A model generated the notes under the pieces. It made no database searches and was not told the origin of the DNA. It worked only from the letters and a program-made list of their open reading frames with translations. DNA of 64,000 nt from the NCBI RefSeq assembly GCF_963576675.1, contig NC_088912.1:97493895-97557894 (forward strand), in the 5' to 3' direction. This DNA comes from Euphorbia lathyris (taxonomy: Eukaryota; Streptophyta; Magnoliopsida; Malpighiales; Euphorbiaceae). Position 1 is the stretch's first letter; each line of letters opens with the position of its first letter. The position numbers and the translations under genes are program-made. This document shows positions 12,011 through 23,151 of this stretch, piece after piece.

Positions 12011-12453
12011 CCCGACGTGGTTGAGTGCCCGCCCGGCGACCCTCGGGGCGTGCCCTGCGCCGTCGGACGCGTGCACTCCATGGCCGCCGAGCGCGCGTTC
12101 CGCGCAGCTAGACGCTCGCACGTCGCGGCCACCGAACGCGCGCCTCGCGCTGCCAGGCACGTGTGCTCAACGGCCCATGAGGGCGTGCACTGTCAGCGGT
12201 CCCAGGCATTGCTCGGGCGTCGAGAGCGTGCCACTCGCGGTGCGTCCGACGGACGCCGTGCGCACGTCTCGAGCCGTCAAGCGGGCGTTCGACCATCGTC
12301 GTCCACGTGCGGGATGCCGTTGCGTGCCCGCGCCGTGCCGTTAATTTTCCTCAGCTTATTATTCTTTATATATTTTTTAAAACTTCCGGAATCAATCGCT
12401 TTGACCGTCTTGTTTTAGATTTTCATCACAGGTCCTCCGACTCGGTGTCTACA

Positions 12454-12468
12454 GTTGCCCCTACTTTT
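12454..12468 (-). other. Polypurine tract of the Tat element
   Basis: Minus-strand AAAAGTAGGGGCAAC directly abuts the 3' LTR start TGTAGACACC. This is the expected place and composition of the plus-strand primer. Confidence 0.8.
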
Positions 12469-12639
12469 CTATTTTGACAGTGATGTGTGTGGTTCGAAAA
12501 CGTTTTTGCTAACGTAACACATGTAATGTAAAACATATAAAAGTAAAAGACACGTAACGAGTAGGAGGAAACATACCTGACCTTTGCGCTGCGCGCTCCG
12601 GCGTTGCTCTCTGACTGCATCAGACTCTGTTTCGGGCTG

Positions 12640-13676
12640 TACCCTAGTTCACGACCGCGGGGATAATGGCTAAATAGCTACCCTAGTTTATGACCGCGGG
12701 GATAATGGCTAAACAGCTACCCTATTTCAAGATTGCGGGGATAATGGCTAAATAGCTACCCTGATTTACGACTGCGGGGATAATGGCTAAATAGCTACCC
12801 CATTTTAAGATTGCGGGGATGATGGCTAAACAGCTACCCTGGTTTACGACTGCGGGGATGATGGCTAAACAGCTACCCTGGTTTACGACTGTGGGGATAA
12901 TGGCTAAACAGCTACCCCATTTCAAGATTGCGGGGATAATGGCTAAACAGCTACCCTATTTCAAGATTGCGGGGATAATGGCTAAACAGCTACCCTATTT
13001 CAAGATTGCGGGGATAATGGCTAAACAGCTACCCTGATTTACGAATGTGGGGATAATGGCTAAACAGCTACCCTATTTCAAGATTGCGGGGATAATGGCT
13101 AAACAGCTACCCTATTTCAAGATCACGGGGATAATGGCTAAACAGCTACCCTGATTTACGACTGTGGGGATAATGGCTAAACAGCTACCCTATTTCAAGA
13201 TTGCGGGGATAATGGCTAAACAGCTACCCTATTTCAAGATCACGGGGATAATGGCTAAACAGCTACCCTGATTTACGACTGTGGGGATAATGGCTAAACA
13301 ACTACCCTATTTCAAGATTGCGGGGATAATGGCTAAACAGCTACCCTATTTCAAGATCACGGGGATAATGGCTAAACAGCTACCCTATTTCAAGATCGCG
13401 GGGATAATGGCTAAACAGCTACCCCATTTCAAGATTGCGGGGATAATGGCTAAACAGCTACCCTATTTCAAGATCACGGGGATAATGGCTAAACAGCTAC
13501 CCTATTTCAAGATCGCGGGGATAATGGCTAAACAGCTACCCCATTTCAAGATTGCGGGGATAATGGCTAAACAGCTACCCTATTTCAAGATTGCGGGGAT
13601 AATGGCTAAACAGCTACCCTATTTCAAGATCACGGGGATAATGGCTAAATAGCTACCCTGATTTGCGACTGTGGTG
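12640..13676. repeat. 39-bp tandem array, about 26 copies
   Basis: The unit is 'ggggataatggctaaacagc' followed by 'taccctatttcaagattgc', 39 bp, repeated with few substitutions and some higher-order alternation (gattgc / gatcac / gactgt variants). It lies in the 3' untranslated region of the Tat element between the antisense gene and the 3' LTR. Because 39 is a multiple of 3 it stays open in several frames, giving 13-residue repeat ORFs that I do not regard as genes. Confidence 0.93.
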
Positions 13677-13679
13677 AAG

Positions 13680-14003
13680 ATGGCTAAAAAGCAACTCCGG
13701 TCAGCGACCACGAGCCAGATGGCTAAAAAGCAACTCCGGTCTGCGACCAAGAGTCAAATGGCTCAAAAGCAACTTCGGTCTGCGACCGAGAGTCAAATGG
13801 CTAAAAAGCAACTCCGGTCTGCGACCGTGAGTCAAATGGCTAAAAAGCAACTTCGGTCTGCGACCGAGAGTCAAATGGCTCAAAAGCAACTCCGGTCTGC
13901 GACCGTGAGTCAAATGGCTAAAAAGCAACTTCGGTCTGCGACCGAGAGTCAAATGGCTCAAAAGCAACTCCGGTCTGCGACCGTGAGTCAAATGGCTAAA
14001 AAG
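13680..14003. repeat. Second 39-bp tandem array, 8 copies
   Basis: The unit 'atggctaaaaagcaactccg' plus 'gtctgcgaccgagagtcaa' is also 39 bp. It shares the word 'atggctaaa-ag' in the same register as the first array, so the two probably diverged from one ancestor. Alternating variants (gagagtc / gtgagtc) indicate two-unit higher-order expansion. Confidence 0.9.
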
Positions 14004-14348
14004 CGGGGGTTGTTTCTGGATTTTCTTACCACACTGTTGTCTGTATTTTCTCACTGGAGCTATCATCTCGATGATTCGATGGGCACACGTCTGAGTCCGA
14101 AATGAAATAGACTACTGATTGTTTTTCTGTTGACTGTCGTCTGTATTTTGACTGGTGTTACTGTTCTGTAAAAATTAGCTGTTGTCTGGAATTGATGTTT
14201 TGACGATGTTGGTTACTGTCTGGGAGAAACACAGGCTGAAACGGACTGCAAATCGGAGGTCTGTGCACCTGGTAATTAATTATTTACTTTTTACCTTTAT
14301 GTCAAATCGTACTTTTTCACTATTTATGGGAATGCCATTCCCTTTTCC

Positions 14349-14356
14349 TATATAAG
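14349..14356 (+). promoter_or_regulatory. TATA box of the antisense PMD gene
   Basis: TATATAAG on the plus strand, 86 bp before the ATG at 14435, is followed by a pyrimidine-rich leader (ccttctctctcctctttctc). This is a textbook plant core promoter, placed inside the retrotransposon and facing against gag-pol. Confidence 0.7.
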
Positions 14357-14434
14357 GTGGTGGGGTTTCATTTCAACCCCACACCTTCTCTCTCCTCTTT
14401 CTCTCACTAGACTTCAATTTGGATTATTCTCGGG

Positions 14435-17400
14435 ATGGATTTAGATGAATGGGATGGCACCAGAGGCATGGACGAGGTTTACGTAAACTTGGATAGAGTG
14501 GATACCTTCCACGACCCTACGACACACTTGAGCAGGACACGCTGCAACGAGGTAAGTGGTTTCTCACTTTTATTCGATTCGAACTCTAGGCTTTAGCATT
14601 CCTATACAAACATGATTTGCATGCTAACTCTTAGACTGCCTTAGAGGACTTTTAGCTAAAAAACGTGAATTCCTCTATTTACACGTAACATCGGTTTATT
14701 TTTGCAAGAATGCGCGCTATATGCATGTGAATAGTGACACTACGAATTTATGCATGCTAACAGTAAAAACGACGTGAATAGTGCACGTGAATAGTAAAAA
14801 CTTAGCTAATGCACGTGAATAGTAAAAACGTGAATAGTAAAAATGTGAATAGTTCACGTGAATAGTAAAAACTTAGCTAATGCACGTGAATAGTAAAAAT
14901 GTGAATAGTGCACATGAATAGTAAAAACTTAGCTAATGCACGTGAATAGTGAAAACGACGTGAACAGCAAAAACTTACCTAATGCACGTTAACGTACGTG
15001 AATAGTAAAACCTAATCTACGCTCCTCGTCACCTGTAGACGAGGGTGGATAAAAGAATTGACTAAACCTTACATGAATGATCCTACGGGAGAGATTTTTA
15101 CAGAAAATTGGCCCTAATTGACCGGATGAACGAATACCTAGTTTTAACGCGTTCTTATCACTCGCTTGCCTTAGGAGTTGTATTTGAACTTTCTTATCTT
15201 GTTCCTCTTTAGCTCATCGAGATTTCCGGGACCACTGCCGAGGTTCTTTCATGGTATGATAGGCTGAGCGCCGCGGCGAGAGCCCGCGTGCAGGAGTTGG
15301 GCTTCGGACCCTTCATTGCAGCGCTGCCCCGCACCAACGGGGTGTGCGATCCCTTTGGCCTACGGGCCCTGTGTGAGTGGTGGGTTGACTCGACCCACAC
15401 CTTCCACCTTTCCTTCGGGGAGATGACCATCTCGCCCCGAGATTTTTCATTATTGACCGGATTACGAGGGAGCAACACTCCCGTCCCTTTCCATTATGGC
15501 ATGATGCGACCGCGGGTCGACCCTGCTAGGCTTGCCGCCTTGATAGGACCAGGAGTTCCTCTATGCGCCAAATCTACCTCGGCGAAGTTTATTTCGACTG
15601 CTAGCCTCTTGAGTAGACGGGACTTCTGTGAGACTGATGCTACTGATATGGCGGCTCGTAGCTTCCTTGTATATGCTCTTAGCGAGACGATTTTCCGCAC
15701 GAAGGGCGGAAAGATGCATGCGGGTCTCATCCAGGCCCTTAGTGATTTAGATGCCGCAGCTTCCTACGATTGGGCGGGGGCAGGCTTAGCTTTTCTCTAC
15801 AAGTTTTTAGACCTGACTTGCCGAAAGCGCAAGGATTTCGGTGGTCACACCTTTGCTCTGCTGGTACGTGACGTCTTCTCGATTCGCCGGTCTTTGCTTT
15901 TTTCTTTCTCACACTCCTAGTCCTTGTTTATACCGCAGGTGTGGGCGTACGAGAGACGCATCCTTCCCAGTCGATCTCGACCTCGATTGAGAGCACAGAG
16001 GCCGCCTTTTATGGTTCGATGGAGAGATTTTGATCTGAGCGCTGAGAGGAGGCGGACAGTACCATGGATCCTAGATTGGATTGACTCATTAGTCCTCACA
16101 CAGGTAGATTTTGCTTAGTCTCGCTAGACTTTGGCTTGAGCCTTTCTGACCTTTTCTTTGTGCATATTTTTTTTAGATTAAGTTCAGGTGGGACGACCTT
16201 GACTTCGGTCTCGAGTATGCATACACATCGATGATCCAGGAGCAGCAGTGCGTGCTCACCGGCCCTTGTGTGCGGGCGTGGTATTTGGGAGATCGAGGCA
16301 TCACCGGAGTGAGTGATGTTCACTGGACGCCGGGGGAGATTCCCGTTTCCATATTTGCTGTGCGGACTCTGCCCTTATCGACCATTCGTCGAGATCTGAC
16401 CCGTCATTTTGTCGGTAGAGTAGTCTGGGTTCACGCCGGGGGCCGCGAGCCTTATTTGTCCACTTTACTGAGCGCGAGGGATGCCCCGGCGGCAGCGATG
16501 GAGGTAGATCCGGTGGCGGACGTGTTTTCGAGAGAGGCGGTCGAGGCCGTCTTAGGTCAGGCGGAGGTTCCGGTAAGTGATTCCGCCCTCTTTTCATTTT
16601 ATTCATGATATGCTCGGAGGTTTTATCGTGTGTTTTTTTCGCTTTTTTTTGCAGGAGGGATCCTGGCGGAGTGCCCACCTATCTGATTTTTTTGACGATA
16701 CTCGGGCTCAAACACCGGTGTGCGAGCAGCCCTATTTTGTCGACGAGTCCTCCAGTGCAGCTCGACCGGAGAGGTCTTCCCTAGGCGTGCCTATACCAGA
16801 CTATGGGAGAGATTATGCTACGATCTGCTATGACGAGTCCGGGGCACCTTACGCGGGATTTGAGACGGCCCCTCCTATCTTCTCTTCGAGGGTCCCGTTT
16901 GATCCTTCGGACGCTTCTCTGACCACGAGAGAGACTTGTGCGGATTACGTGGGGCTGTCTGGTTATCTCCGAGACCGCCTCAGCTTGCGATGCACCGATC
17001 ACCTGGTATGTATCATTACTGTACTTTAGTGTAGTGAGATGTATGCATGTATGTATGATTTATGTTTTTGCCTATGCTGCCTTTTATCTGTTTTTTTTTT
17101 TTTTTTGTAGAGTGATCTGCATGCCCACGAGCGGAGACAGAGCGAGCTAGTGCGGGAGGCTGATGCTCGAGTTGGTCATGTGTATCAAGAGAGGAACGAC
17201 CACTGGTCGGGGATGATGCGACGGGAGACTGAGGGTCGCCTTGCCGTCGAGGAGAGGGCGCGTGATGAGTCGATCAGACGCCTTGCTGCAGAGGAGAGAG
17301 CACGAGCTGCTGATGAGAGAGCACGAGTTTCCGATGAGAGAGCGCGAGTTTCTGATGAGAGAGCGCGTGCTGCCGAGGAGGCACTATCTGCGGAGCGGGC

Positions 17401-17449
17401 ATCCCACCTGAGAGACTTTGAGAACTATTTGGACTTCCCTCCGTATTAG
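14435..17449 (+). CDS. Antisense plant-mobile-domain protein, six exons, 672 aa
   Basis: Exons 14435-14551, 15213-15863, 15939-16103, 16177-16572, 16655-17005 and 17111-17449 join through five GT-AG introns, all phase 0, into one open frame of 672 codons ending TAG. Residues about 40-310 match the plant mobile domain (PMD, 'aminotransferase-like') family: the pattern FGPFI..LP, FGLRALCEWW, THTFHL..GEMTISPRDFSLLTGL and a later VWAYER block. The C-terminus (about 600-660) is a charged coiled coil with RAADERAR-type repeats. PMD proteins such as MAIN/MAIL1 act in nuclear gene regulation and silencing; a role here is unknown. The gene lies antisense between pol and the 3' LTR and is convergent with pol (gap 482 bp). 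No stop or frameshift is seen, which implies selection or recent origin. Confidence 0.82.
14552..15212 (+). other. Intron 1 of the PMD gene with short repeats
   Basis: Donor GTAAGT at 14552, acceptor TTTAG at 15212. Between about 14750 and 15005 a degenerate repeat of 'cacgtgaatagtaaaaac' occurs many times, with CACGTG (G-box-like) cores. No coding sequence is seen. Confidence 0.7.
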
Positions 17450-17931
17450 GCTCGTAGCTTTCATGGTTGCTTTGTAGCTTTCATTGTTGCTTTGTAGCTT
17501 TTATTAGGGTTTCTCCGATGTATAGCTGATGTATAGGGAGTGGGGGAATAGTAGGTAGGCTTTTTGTGAAAAGTAGGATAGGAAATGTATAACCTGTGAT
17601 TCATATTACCATGCATTCGGTAGATTATAATGATTCCAATCATTCTCGTCAAATATATTCATGCCTTTATTTATTTACAAACAACAGAAATACTTAGTCT
17701 CTTACACATTGTTTTTGTAATTGCTCAAGTTATAACTATTGTTACCAGGACCCGCCTTTCGGTTTTCGGATCCCGGCGATTTTTTTCCTCTCCTTTTACT
17801 ATCCCGGAATTTTTAAATGAGTGCCCTTTCGGGTTTTCACCCATTGGGATTTCCCTTATTGTTGCATAGGTCGCCCTTTGCGGGTTTTCAACCTATCGGG
17901 AATTTTTCTTTATTTTTCCTTTTTTTTTTTT
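17450..17931. other. Spacer between the convergent PMD gene and pol
   Basis: It holds the presumed 3' UTRs of both. A duplicated 'gctttcat-ggttgctttgta' occurs at 17458-17505, and 'gggttttcacccattgggat'-like imperfect repeats at 17820-17900. No separate gene is seen. Confidence 0.55.
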
Positions 17932-20900
17932 TTACGAAAAGTATTTCTTAAGCCTATCCAGGTTGGTAGGTTCAGAGAATTCCATGCCGTCCATGGTGGT
18001 TAACTTCACAGCTCCTTTGCTTAGCATCTTTTTTACGACGAATGGTCCTTCCCAGTTAGGTCTGAACTTCCCCCTCGGGTCGGTGTGCGTCACACGGATC
18101 TGTTTCAGCACCAAATCTCCTTCTTTGATAGGGCTGGTCTTGACTTTTTTATTGAAAGCCCGAGCCATCCTTCTTTGATATAACTGTACATGGTAAAGGG
18201 CTTCCATCCTTTTCTCATCAAATAAAGCCAACTGCTCACATCGCCTCTTCACCCATTCCGTCTCGGGGATTTCTGCTTCCACTGCGATTCTCAACGATCG
18301 CTTTTCAATCTCAATCGGCAGGACTGCTTCTGTTCCGTATACCAAGGAGAATGGCGTTGCCCCAGTCGGGGTTCTGACTGTCGTGCGATAAGCCCACAAT
18401 GCGAGTGGGAGGTGCTCATGCCAGTTCCGATGTGATTCCACCGTCTTTACGAGGATCCTTTTAAGGTTCTTATTAGCTGCTTCTACTGCCCCATTAGCCT
18501 GTGGACGGTATGGAGAAGACCTGTGATGTTCAATGCCATATTCTCGGAAAAGATTCCTTACTTCCCCTTGAAATTGGACTCCGTTATCCGTGATCATGTG
18601 ATGAGGCACTCCGAACCTGGTGATCAAGTGTTTTTCAATGAACTTTCTCATCTGCTTGGATCCCAGTTTGCTAAACGACTCTGCTTTTACCCATTTGGTG
18701 AAATAATCGATGGCGACTGCAATAAACTTATGTCCATTTGAAGCATTAGGCCTTACTTCGCCGATGATGTCAATGCCCCAGGCAGCGAATGGCCAAATAG
18801 GTGCTAGCACATGTAGTTCCATGGCCGGAAGATGACTGCAATCGCCGTGGATTTGACAATCATGACATTTCTTTGCATACTCGTTACAATCTCTTTCCAT
18901 GGTGAGCCAATAGAAGCCTTGTCTGATAATTTTCTTAGCTAGTACTGCTCCTCCCATATGGGCTCCACAAATTCCCGAATGTACTGATTCCATCGCCTCG
19001 CGAGCTTCCCCCGCATCCAAGCATCTTAGTTGTAATCCATCAATGTGCCTTTTGTAAAGCAAATCGTTGTGGATGACAAACTGACGAGCTAGCCTTCTAA
19101 TCACCGCTTGATCCCTAGGTTCTGACTCTGCCGGATATGTTCCATCTTTCATGAAGTTCACAATATCGAAGTACCATGGCTTTTCATCTGCCCCTAGTAG
19201 CATTACGTCTTCGTAGCATGGTTTGTGAGATCTTCTCAATACCAACGGCTTCGAAGCAAGGTTCCGGGGGTTGTCCCAAACTGACACCAAAGTGGCCAAG
19301 GCATCCGCGGCCTGGTTCTGAGCTCGAGGAATGTGATAGAAGCGACATTCTTTGAATCTCAATGCCAACCCTTCTAGCTGATCTAGATACGGACGTAGCC
19401 TTTCTTCTCTCACTTCCCAGTTTCCTTGTGCCTGTTCGATGATCAACTTGGAGTCACCCCAAATCTCAACATACGACGCTCCCAGTGCTGCTAATGACTC
19501 CAAACCATAAATGCATGCTTCGTATTCGGCCATATTATTGGTAAGAGGGAAGGATAACTTCTTCGCCATCGGGATTCTTTCTCCTTCTGGTGAGATAAGC
19601 AGTACTCCTACTCCGGCTCCACTCGAATTAACCGCTCCATCGAAGAACATTTTCCATGGTATAACTTCGATTGCATTCAAGTGTTCATCGGGGAAATCAT
19701 AGCTTACTTCTTCCTCTTCTGCATTCAGGGGTTGATTAGCCAAAAATTCTGCCACGGCTCTTCCTTTGATAACCTTCTTTGTCACATATTCAATGTCAAA
19801 CTCGGACAAAAGCAACAACCATCTGGCTAACTTCCCCGTCAAGGATGGAGTTCGGTATAGATACTTCACGGGGTCCATCCGAGAAATAATGATCACTTTA
19901 TACGATTGGAAATAGTGCCGCAGTTTCTTCGTCAACCACACCACTGCCACACATGTCTTTTCGATCATGTTGTACTTGAGCTCATACTCTAGAAACTTCT
20001 TACTCAAATAATACACCGCGTGCTCCACACCGGTGTCTCCCTCTTGGGCCAACATTGCTCCAATAGATCGCTCCTCAATTGCTACATAGAGGAGAAGTGG
20101 CTTTCCCAGTTTAGGCGGTCTCAACACTGGCGGATTAGACAAGTAACTTCGGACACTCTCCAACGCTTGTTGACACTTATCATTCCAAACGACGGGTTGG
20201 TCTTTCCTTAACAACTTAAAGATTGGCTCGCAGATTGTGGTTAGTCTCGCTATGAACCGACTGATATACTGAACTTGCCCCAAAAACCCCCTCACTTCCT
20301 TCTCATTTCTCGGCGCTGGCATTTCCTTTATAGCCTTCACTTTATCGGGATCCACCTCAATTCCCTTATTTCCGATTACATAGCCTAAGATTTTCCCCGA
20401 TGAAATGCCGAAAAAGCACTTCTTCGGGTTTAACCTTAGCTTGAATTCTGCAATTCGGGCCAAAAACTTCTCGACTGCGGCAAAATGCCCTTCTCTTGTC
20501 TCTGATTTGACCATCATGTCATCCACGTAGACTTCTACCTCCTTGTGTATCATGTCATGGAACAGGGCTGTGGCCATTCTCTGATAGGTTGCCCCGACAT
20601 TTTTCAAACCAAATGGCATTACTCTGTAACAGTATGTTCCCCACTCAGTTGTGAACGAGGTTTTCGCCTTGTGCTTTTCGGCCATCTGAACTTGCATGTA
20701 GCCCATGAAACCGTCCACATTCGTGTGTAAGACGCTTGATGCTGCACTGTCGATCAATACATCGATATGAGGCAATGCGAACTCATCCTTGGGGCATGCC
20801 TTGTTAAGATCTCTGTAATCCACGCACATCCTCACTTTGCCATCCTTTTTCGCGATGGGCACTACATTTGCGACCCAAGGGGGATAGTCGATCACTTCGA

Positions 20901-23151
20901 TGAATCCTGCTTCTAACTGCTTCTTCACCTCCTCTCTGATCTTATCTGCCCATTCGGGTCTCATACGTCGGAGCTTCTGCTTTACGGGCCTCGCCTCGGG
21001 ATATGTTGGAATACGGTGAGTTACGATTGATTGATCAATTCCAGGCATATCTTCGTATGTCCAGGCGAATACAATTTCGTATTTTTTAATTATTCTCTCG
21101 AATTCTTTTCTCTCTTCAATAGTTAATTCTTGAGCAATTTGTATAAGTTTAGGATTTTCATCCGTACCAAGATTGAAAGTTGACATTTCTATCGTATTGA
21201 TTTCAAATGTAGGCATGTTATATGAATGAGAATGCATGGAATGATCATGATCGACATCAAGCAAGTAAGCAAAATCAAAATTCATTTCATTGATAGCGTG
21301 GGTGATTACATCATCGGACTCAAACAAAGCAGTAATACAATTTTCATCCTCAATATCTTCGGACTTCTCATATACTCCCGAGGCACTGGGCTCAATTTCA
21401 GCTCCTGAAGTCGCTTCAAAGGTGATGACCTGCTCCTCGGCATTTAAATCCAGCATCATGATCTCCTCGACAAAGAAGCTCGCCTTTCCTTTGCCCCAGT
21501 CGGCAACATCATTGAAGATTTCAAACCCTGGTAGAATCTTTCCTTCCGTGCTAGTCCACGACTCGGAGGTTCCTGAATATGGCCTTCCATGCCCCTCGCT
21601 TACAAAATGCTTCCTCAAGCCTATTTTTCCTTCGGTGCTCGCATTGGACGGACCTCCTCGCTCATATCCTAAACCCCTCCGGGTTTTCTGACTCTTAAAA
21701 TCCGGAAACTCCGACAACCCTTGATGGTGTGCTCCTAAGCCCATTCCCGGGATGAAACCTCCTTTCATCATCTTCACCACATCGGTGGTCATGCTCGACT
21801 CGTAAATCCCGGAGACTTGGAATCCGGAGAAAAGTTGAGGCTCAATTCCCAATGCTGCCACCGAGCTCAATTTCTCAGCTCTAATTGTAACTATCTCCTC
21901 CCCGAAGGGGAACTTAATCATTTGGTGGAGCGTGGAGGGCACACCTCCCAGCTTGTGGAACCAAGGGCGTCCCAACAACACAGCAAAAGTTACTGGGATA
22001 TCCAACACCGTGAACTCAGTTTCTTCCTCGTGCGGCCCCACTTTCAACTTGGCCTTGAAAACTCCTTCAATATGCCTACGGCTGTTATCGTATGCTCTGA
22101 TCACTGTTTCAGAAGCTGTCAAATCTCCTCTCTCCACTCCTAACTTGGACAAGAGCTTCAAAGGACAAACATTAATGGCCGATCCATCATCGACCATAAC
22201 ACAGCTAGTCTTCTTCCCGTTAATTTCCACTCGGATATACAATGGCTTGTTGTGAGCCTTCCCCTCTTCTGGGAGATCCTCGTCGGTAAACGTGATCTCA
22301 GTCTTTTTCCGGGCCATTATTGCCCCTACTAGCGCTGCCAGCTCAGTGTCGGTGGAAATAACCAAATTCTGCAACTCCTTCATCAGGTTCTCACGATGGT
22401 ACTTAGAATGGCATAAAACTTCCCAAACCGTAGACTTAGCTTGCGTCTTCTTCAACTGTTCAAGAACTTGGTCATCGAGCTTAGGAGCCGACCCTTCTCC
22501 AATCTCAGTCTCTACCATTGGTGCCTTTCCCTCGGCCACACGACCTGATCTCGTCATTACCGTAATTTCCGGCTCATCATCCGATTCGTCCCAGATGTTG
22601 ATAGGAACCCTTCGATTGGCATCCTCCTCGTCCGAGGAACTCGCCGAAATGTCTACGACCATTAAATCCATGACGTGAGGAACACTCGGATTCAGGAAAA
22701 AGGGATCCGCTGATCCGTACAAAGCCCAACCTATCAACTCATCATAGTCAAGGAGGGACACCCGGCTCATCCTCCTTGCGGCCAACGGAATAACACCTCG
22801 TTGTATGCACATAAGCTGCACCTTATCGCTCATTGTCTCATTACACTGCTCATAACGGTGCCTCCACCTTCTAGCATAATCCACAAAATGTTCCTCGGAG
22901 AATTGCCTAATCCTGTCCAGATCATCCAGGGATCCCGTCCATGGAATGTATATTTCATATCTCGCCACAAAGGAATTTCGGAGCGGTATCCAATGGCACA
23001 TCTCTTCCTCTGACAGACCCTGATGCCACAATAAGGCTTCACCCATCAAGGTTTCCGGAAAATGTTCATGCAACTCACTGTGGAAATCCAGCGTTATACA
23101 TATGATCGCGGAATATCCTTGCATGCTCCACAAGATCCCGGTATCCACCAT
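17932..23151 (-). CDS. Tat pol polyprotein (PR, G-patch, RT, RNase H, aRNH, INT)
   Basis: A single open frame of 1739 codons. In order: the tail of a gag-like module (residues about 30-150), aspartic protease (DDGSAIN near 325), a G-patch-like block (GGFIPGMGLGAHHQG near 468), reverse transcriptase with YVDD, RNase H, a second RNase H (FFDGAVNSSGAGVGVLL) that marks the Tat clade, then integrase with an H-H-C-C finger and the D, D, E residues (GIDII, TDNGVQF, GAVEAANK). The products would copy RNA to cDNA and integrate it. The frame is intact, but the ATG at 23151 lies inside a gag module, so natural expression would need fusion with upstream gag, which is frameshifted here. Confidence 0.9.
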   Translation of the reverse strand: MVDTGILWSMQGYSAIICITLDFHSELHEHFPETLMGEALLWHQGLSEEEMCHWIPLRNSFVARYEIYIPWTGSLDDLDRIRQFSEEHFVDYARRWRHRYEQCNETMSDKVQLMCIQRGVIPLAARRMSRVSLLDYDELIGWALYGSADPFFLNPSVPHVMDLMVVDISASSSDEEDANRRVPINIWDESDDEPEITVMTRSGRVAEGKAPMVETEIGEGSAPKLDDQVLEQLKKTQAKSTVWEVLCHSKYHRENLMKELQNLVISTDTELAALVGAIMARKKTEITFTDEDLPEEGKAHNKPLYIRVEINGKKTSCVMVDDGSAINVCPLKLLSKLGVERGDLTASETVIRAYDNSRRHIEGVFKAKLKVGPHEEETEFTVLDIPVTFAVLLGRPWFHKLGGVPSTLHQMIKFPFGEEIVTIRAEKLSSVAALGIEPQLFSGFQVSGIYESSMTTDVVKMMKGGFIPGMGLGAHHQGLSEFPDFKSQKTRRGLGYERGGPSNASTEGKIGLRKHFVSEGHGRPYSGTSESWTSTEGKILPGFEIFNDVADWGKGKASFFVEEIMMLDLNAEEQVITFEATSGAEIEPSASGVYEKSEDIEDENCITALFESDDVITHAINEMNFDFAYLLDVDHDHSMHSHSYNMPTFEINTIEMSTFNLGTDENPKLIQIAQELTIEERKEFERIIKKYEIVFAWTYEDMPGIDQSIVTHRIPTYPEARPVKQKLRRMRPEWADKIREEVKKQLEAGFIEVIDYPPWVANVVPIAKKDGKVRMCVDYRDLNKACPKDEFALPHIDVLIDSAASSVLHTNVDGFMGYMQVQMAEKHKAKTSFTTEWGTYCYRVMPFGLKNVGATYQRMATALFHDMIHKEVEVYVDDMMVKSETREGHFAAVEKFLARIAEFKLRLNPKKCFFGISSGKILGYVIGNKGIEVDPDKVKAIKEMPAPRNEKEVRGFLGQVQYISRFIARLTTICEPIFKLLRKDQPVVWNDKCQQALESVRSYLSNPPVLRPPKLGKPLLLYVAIEERSIGAMLAQEGDTGVEHAVYYLSKKFLEYELKYNMIEKTCVAVVWLTKKLRHYFQSYKVIIISRMDPVKYLYRTPSLTGKLARWLLLLSEFDIEYVTKKVIKGRAVAEFLANQPLNAEEEEVSYDFPDEHLNAIEVIPWKMFFDGAVNSSGAGVGVLLISPEGERIPMAKKLSFPLTNNMAEYEACIYGLESLAALGASYVEIWGDSKLIIEQAQGNWEVREERLRPYLDQLEGLALRFKECRFYHIPRAQNQAADALATLVSVWDNPRNLASKPLVLRRSHKPCYEDVMLLGADEKPWYFDIVNFMKDGTYPAESEPRDQAVIRRLARQFVIHNDLLYKRHIDGLQLRCLDAGEAREAMESVHSGICGAHMGGAVLAKKIIRQGFYWLTMERDCNEYAKKCHDCQIHGDCSHLPAMELHVLAPIWPFAAWGIDIIGEVRPNASNGHKFIAVAIDYFTKWVKAESFSKLGSKQMRKFIEKHLITRFGVPHHMITDNGVQFQGEVRNLFREYGIEHHRSSPYRPQANGAVEAANKNLKRILVKTVESHRNWHEHLPLALWAYRTTVRTPTGATPFSLVYGTEAVLPIEIEKRSLRIAVEAEIPETEWVKRRCEQLALFDEKRMEALYHVQLYQRRMARAFNKKVKTSPIKEGDLVLKQIRVTHTDPRGKFRPNWEGPFVVKKMLSKGAVKLTTMDGMEFSEPTNLDRLKKYFS

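Larger units (their letters stand above)
9431..12453 (-). repeat. Tat 3' LTR (3023 bp)
   Basis: Plus-strand ends are TGTTAGATGAGG...GGTGTCTACA. It is nearly identical to 27260-30304. The element-sense U3 (12453 to about 11750) is GC-rich and palindromic; R/U5 is AT-rich. Several ORFs seen inside are not conserved genes. Confidence 0.95.

Noticed and set aside
11714..12418. GC-rich ORFs in the LTRs (also 29543-30314)
   Set aside because: Arg/Ala/Pro-rich translations appear in several frames on both strands and come from the palindromic U3 block. No protein family is recognisable, and frames differ between the two LTRs.
12640..14003. CRISPR-like regular repeats
   Set aside because: The units are head-to-tail without unique spacers, in a plant retrotransposon; they are satellites. 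The same applies to 63340-64000.
13281..14105. Long ORFs with 13-residue repeats (MAKQLPYFKIAGI and MAKKQLRSATESQ types)
   Set aside because: They are open only because the tandem unit is 39 bp, a multiple of three. Open frames exist on both strands, and the region is the 3' UTR of the retrotransposon.
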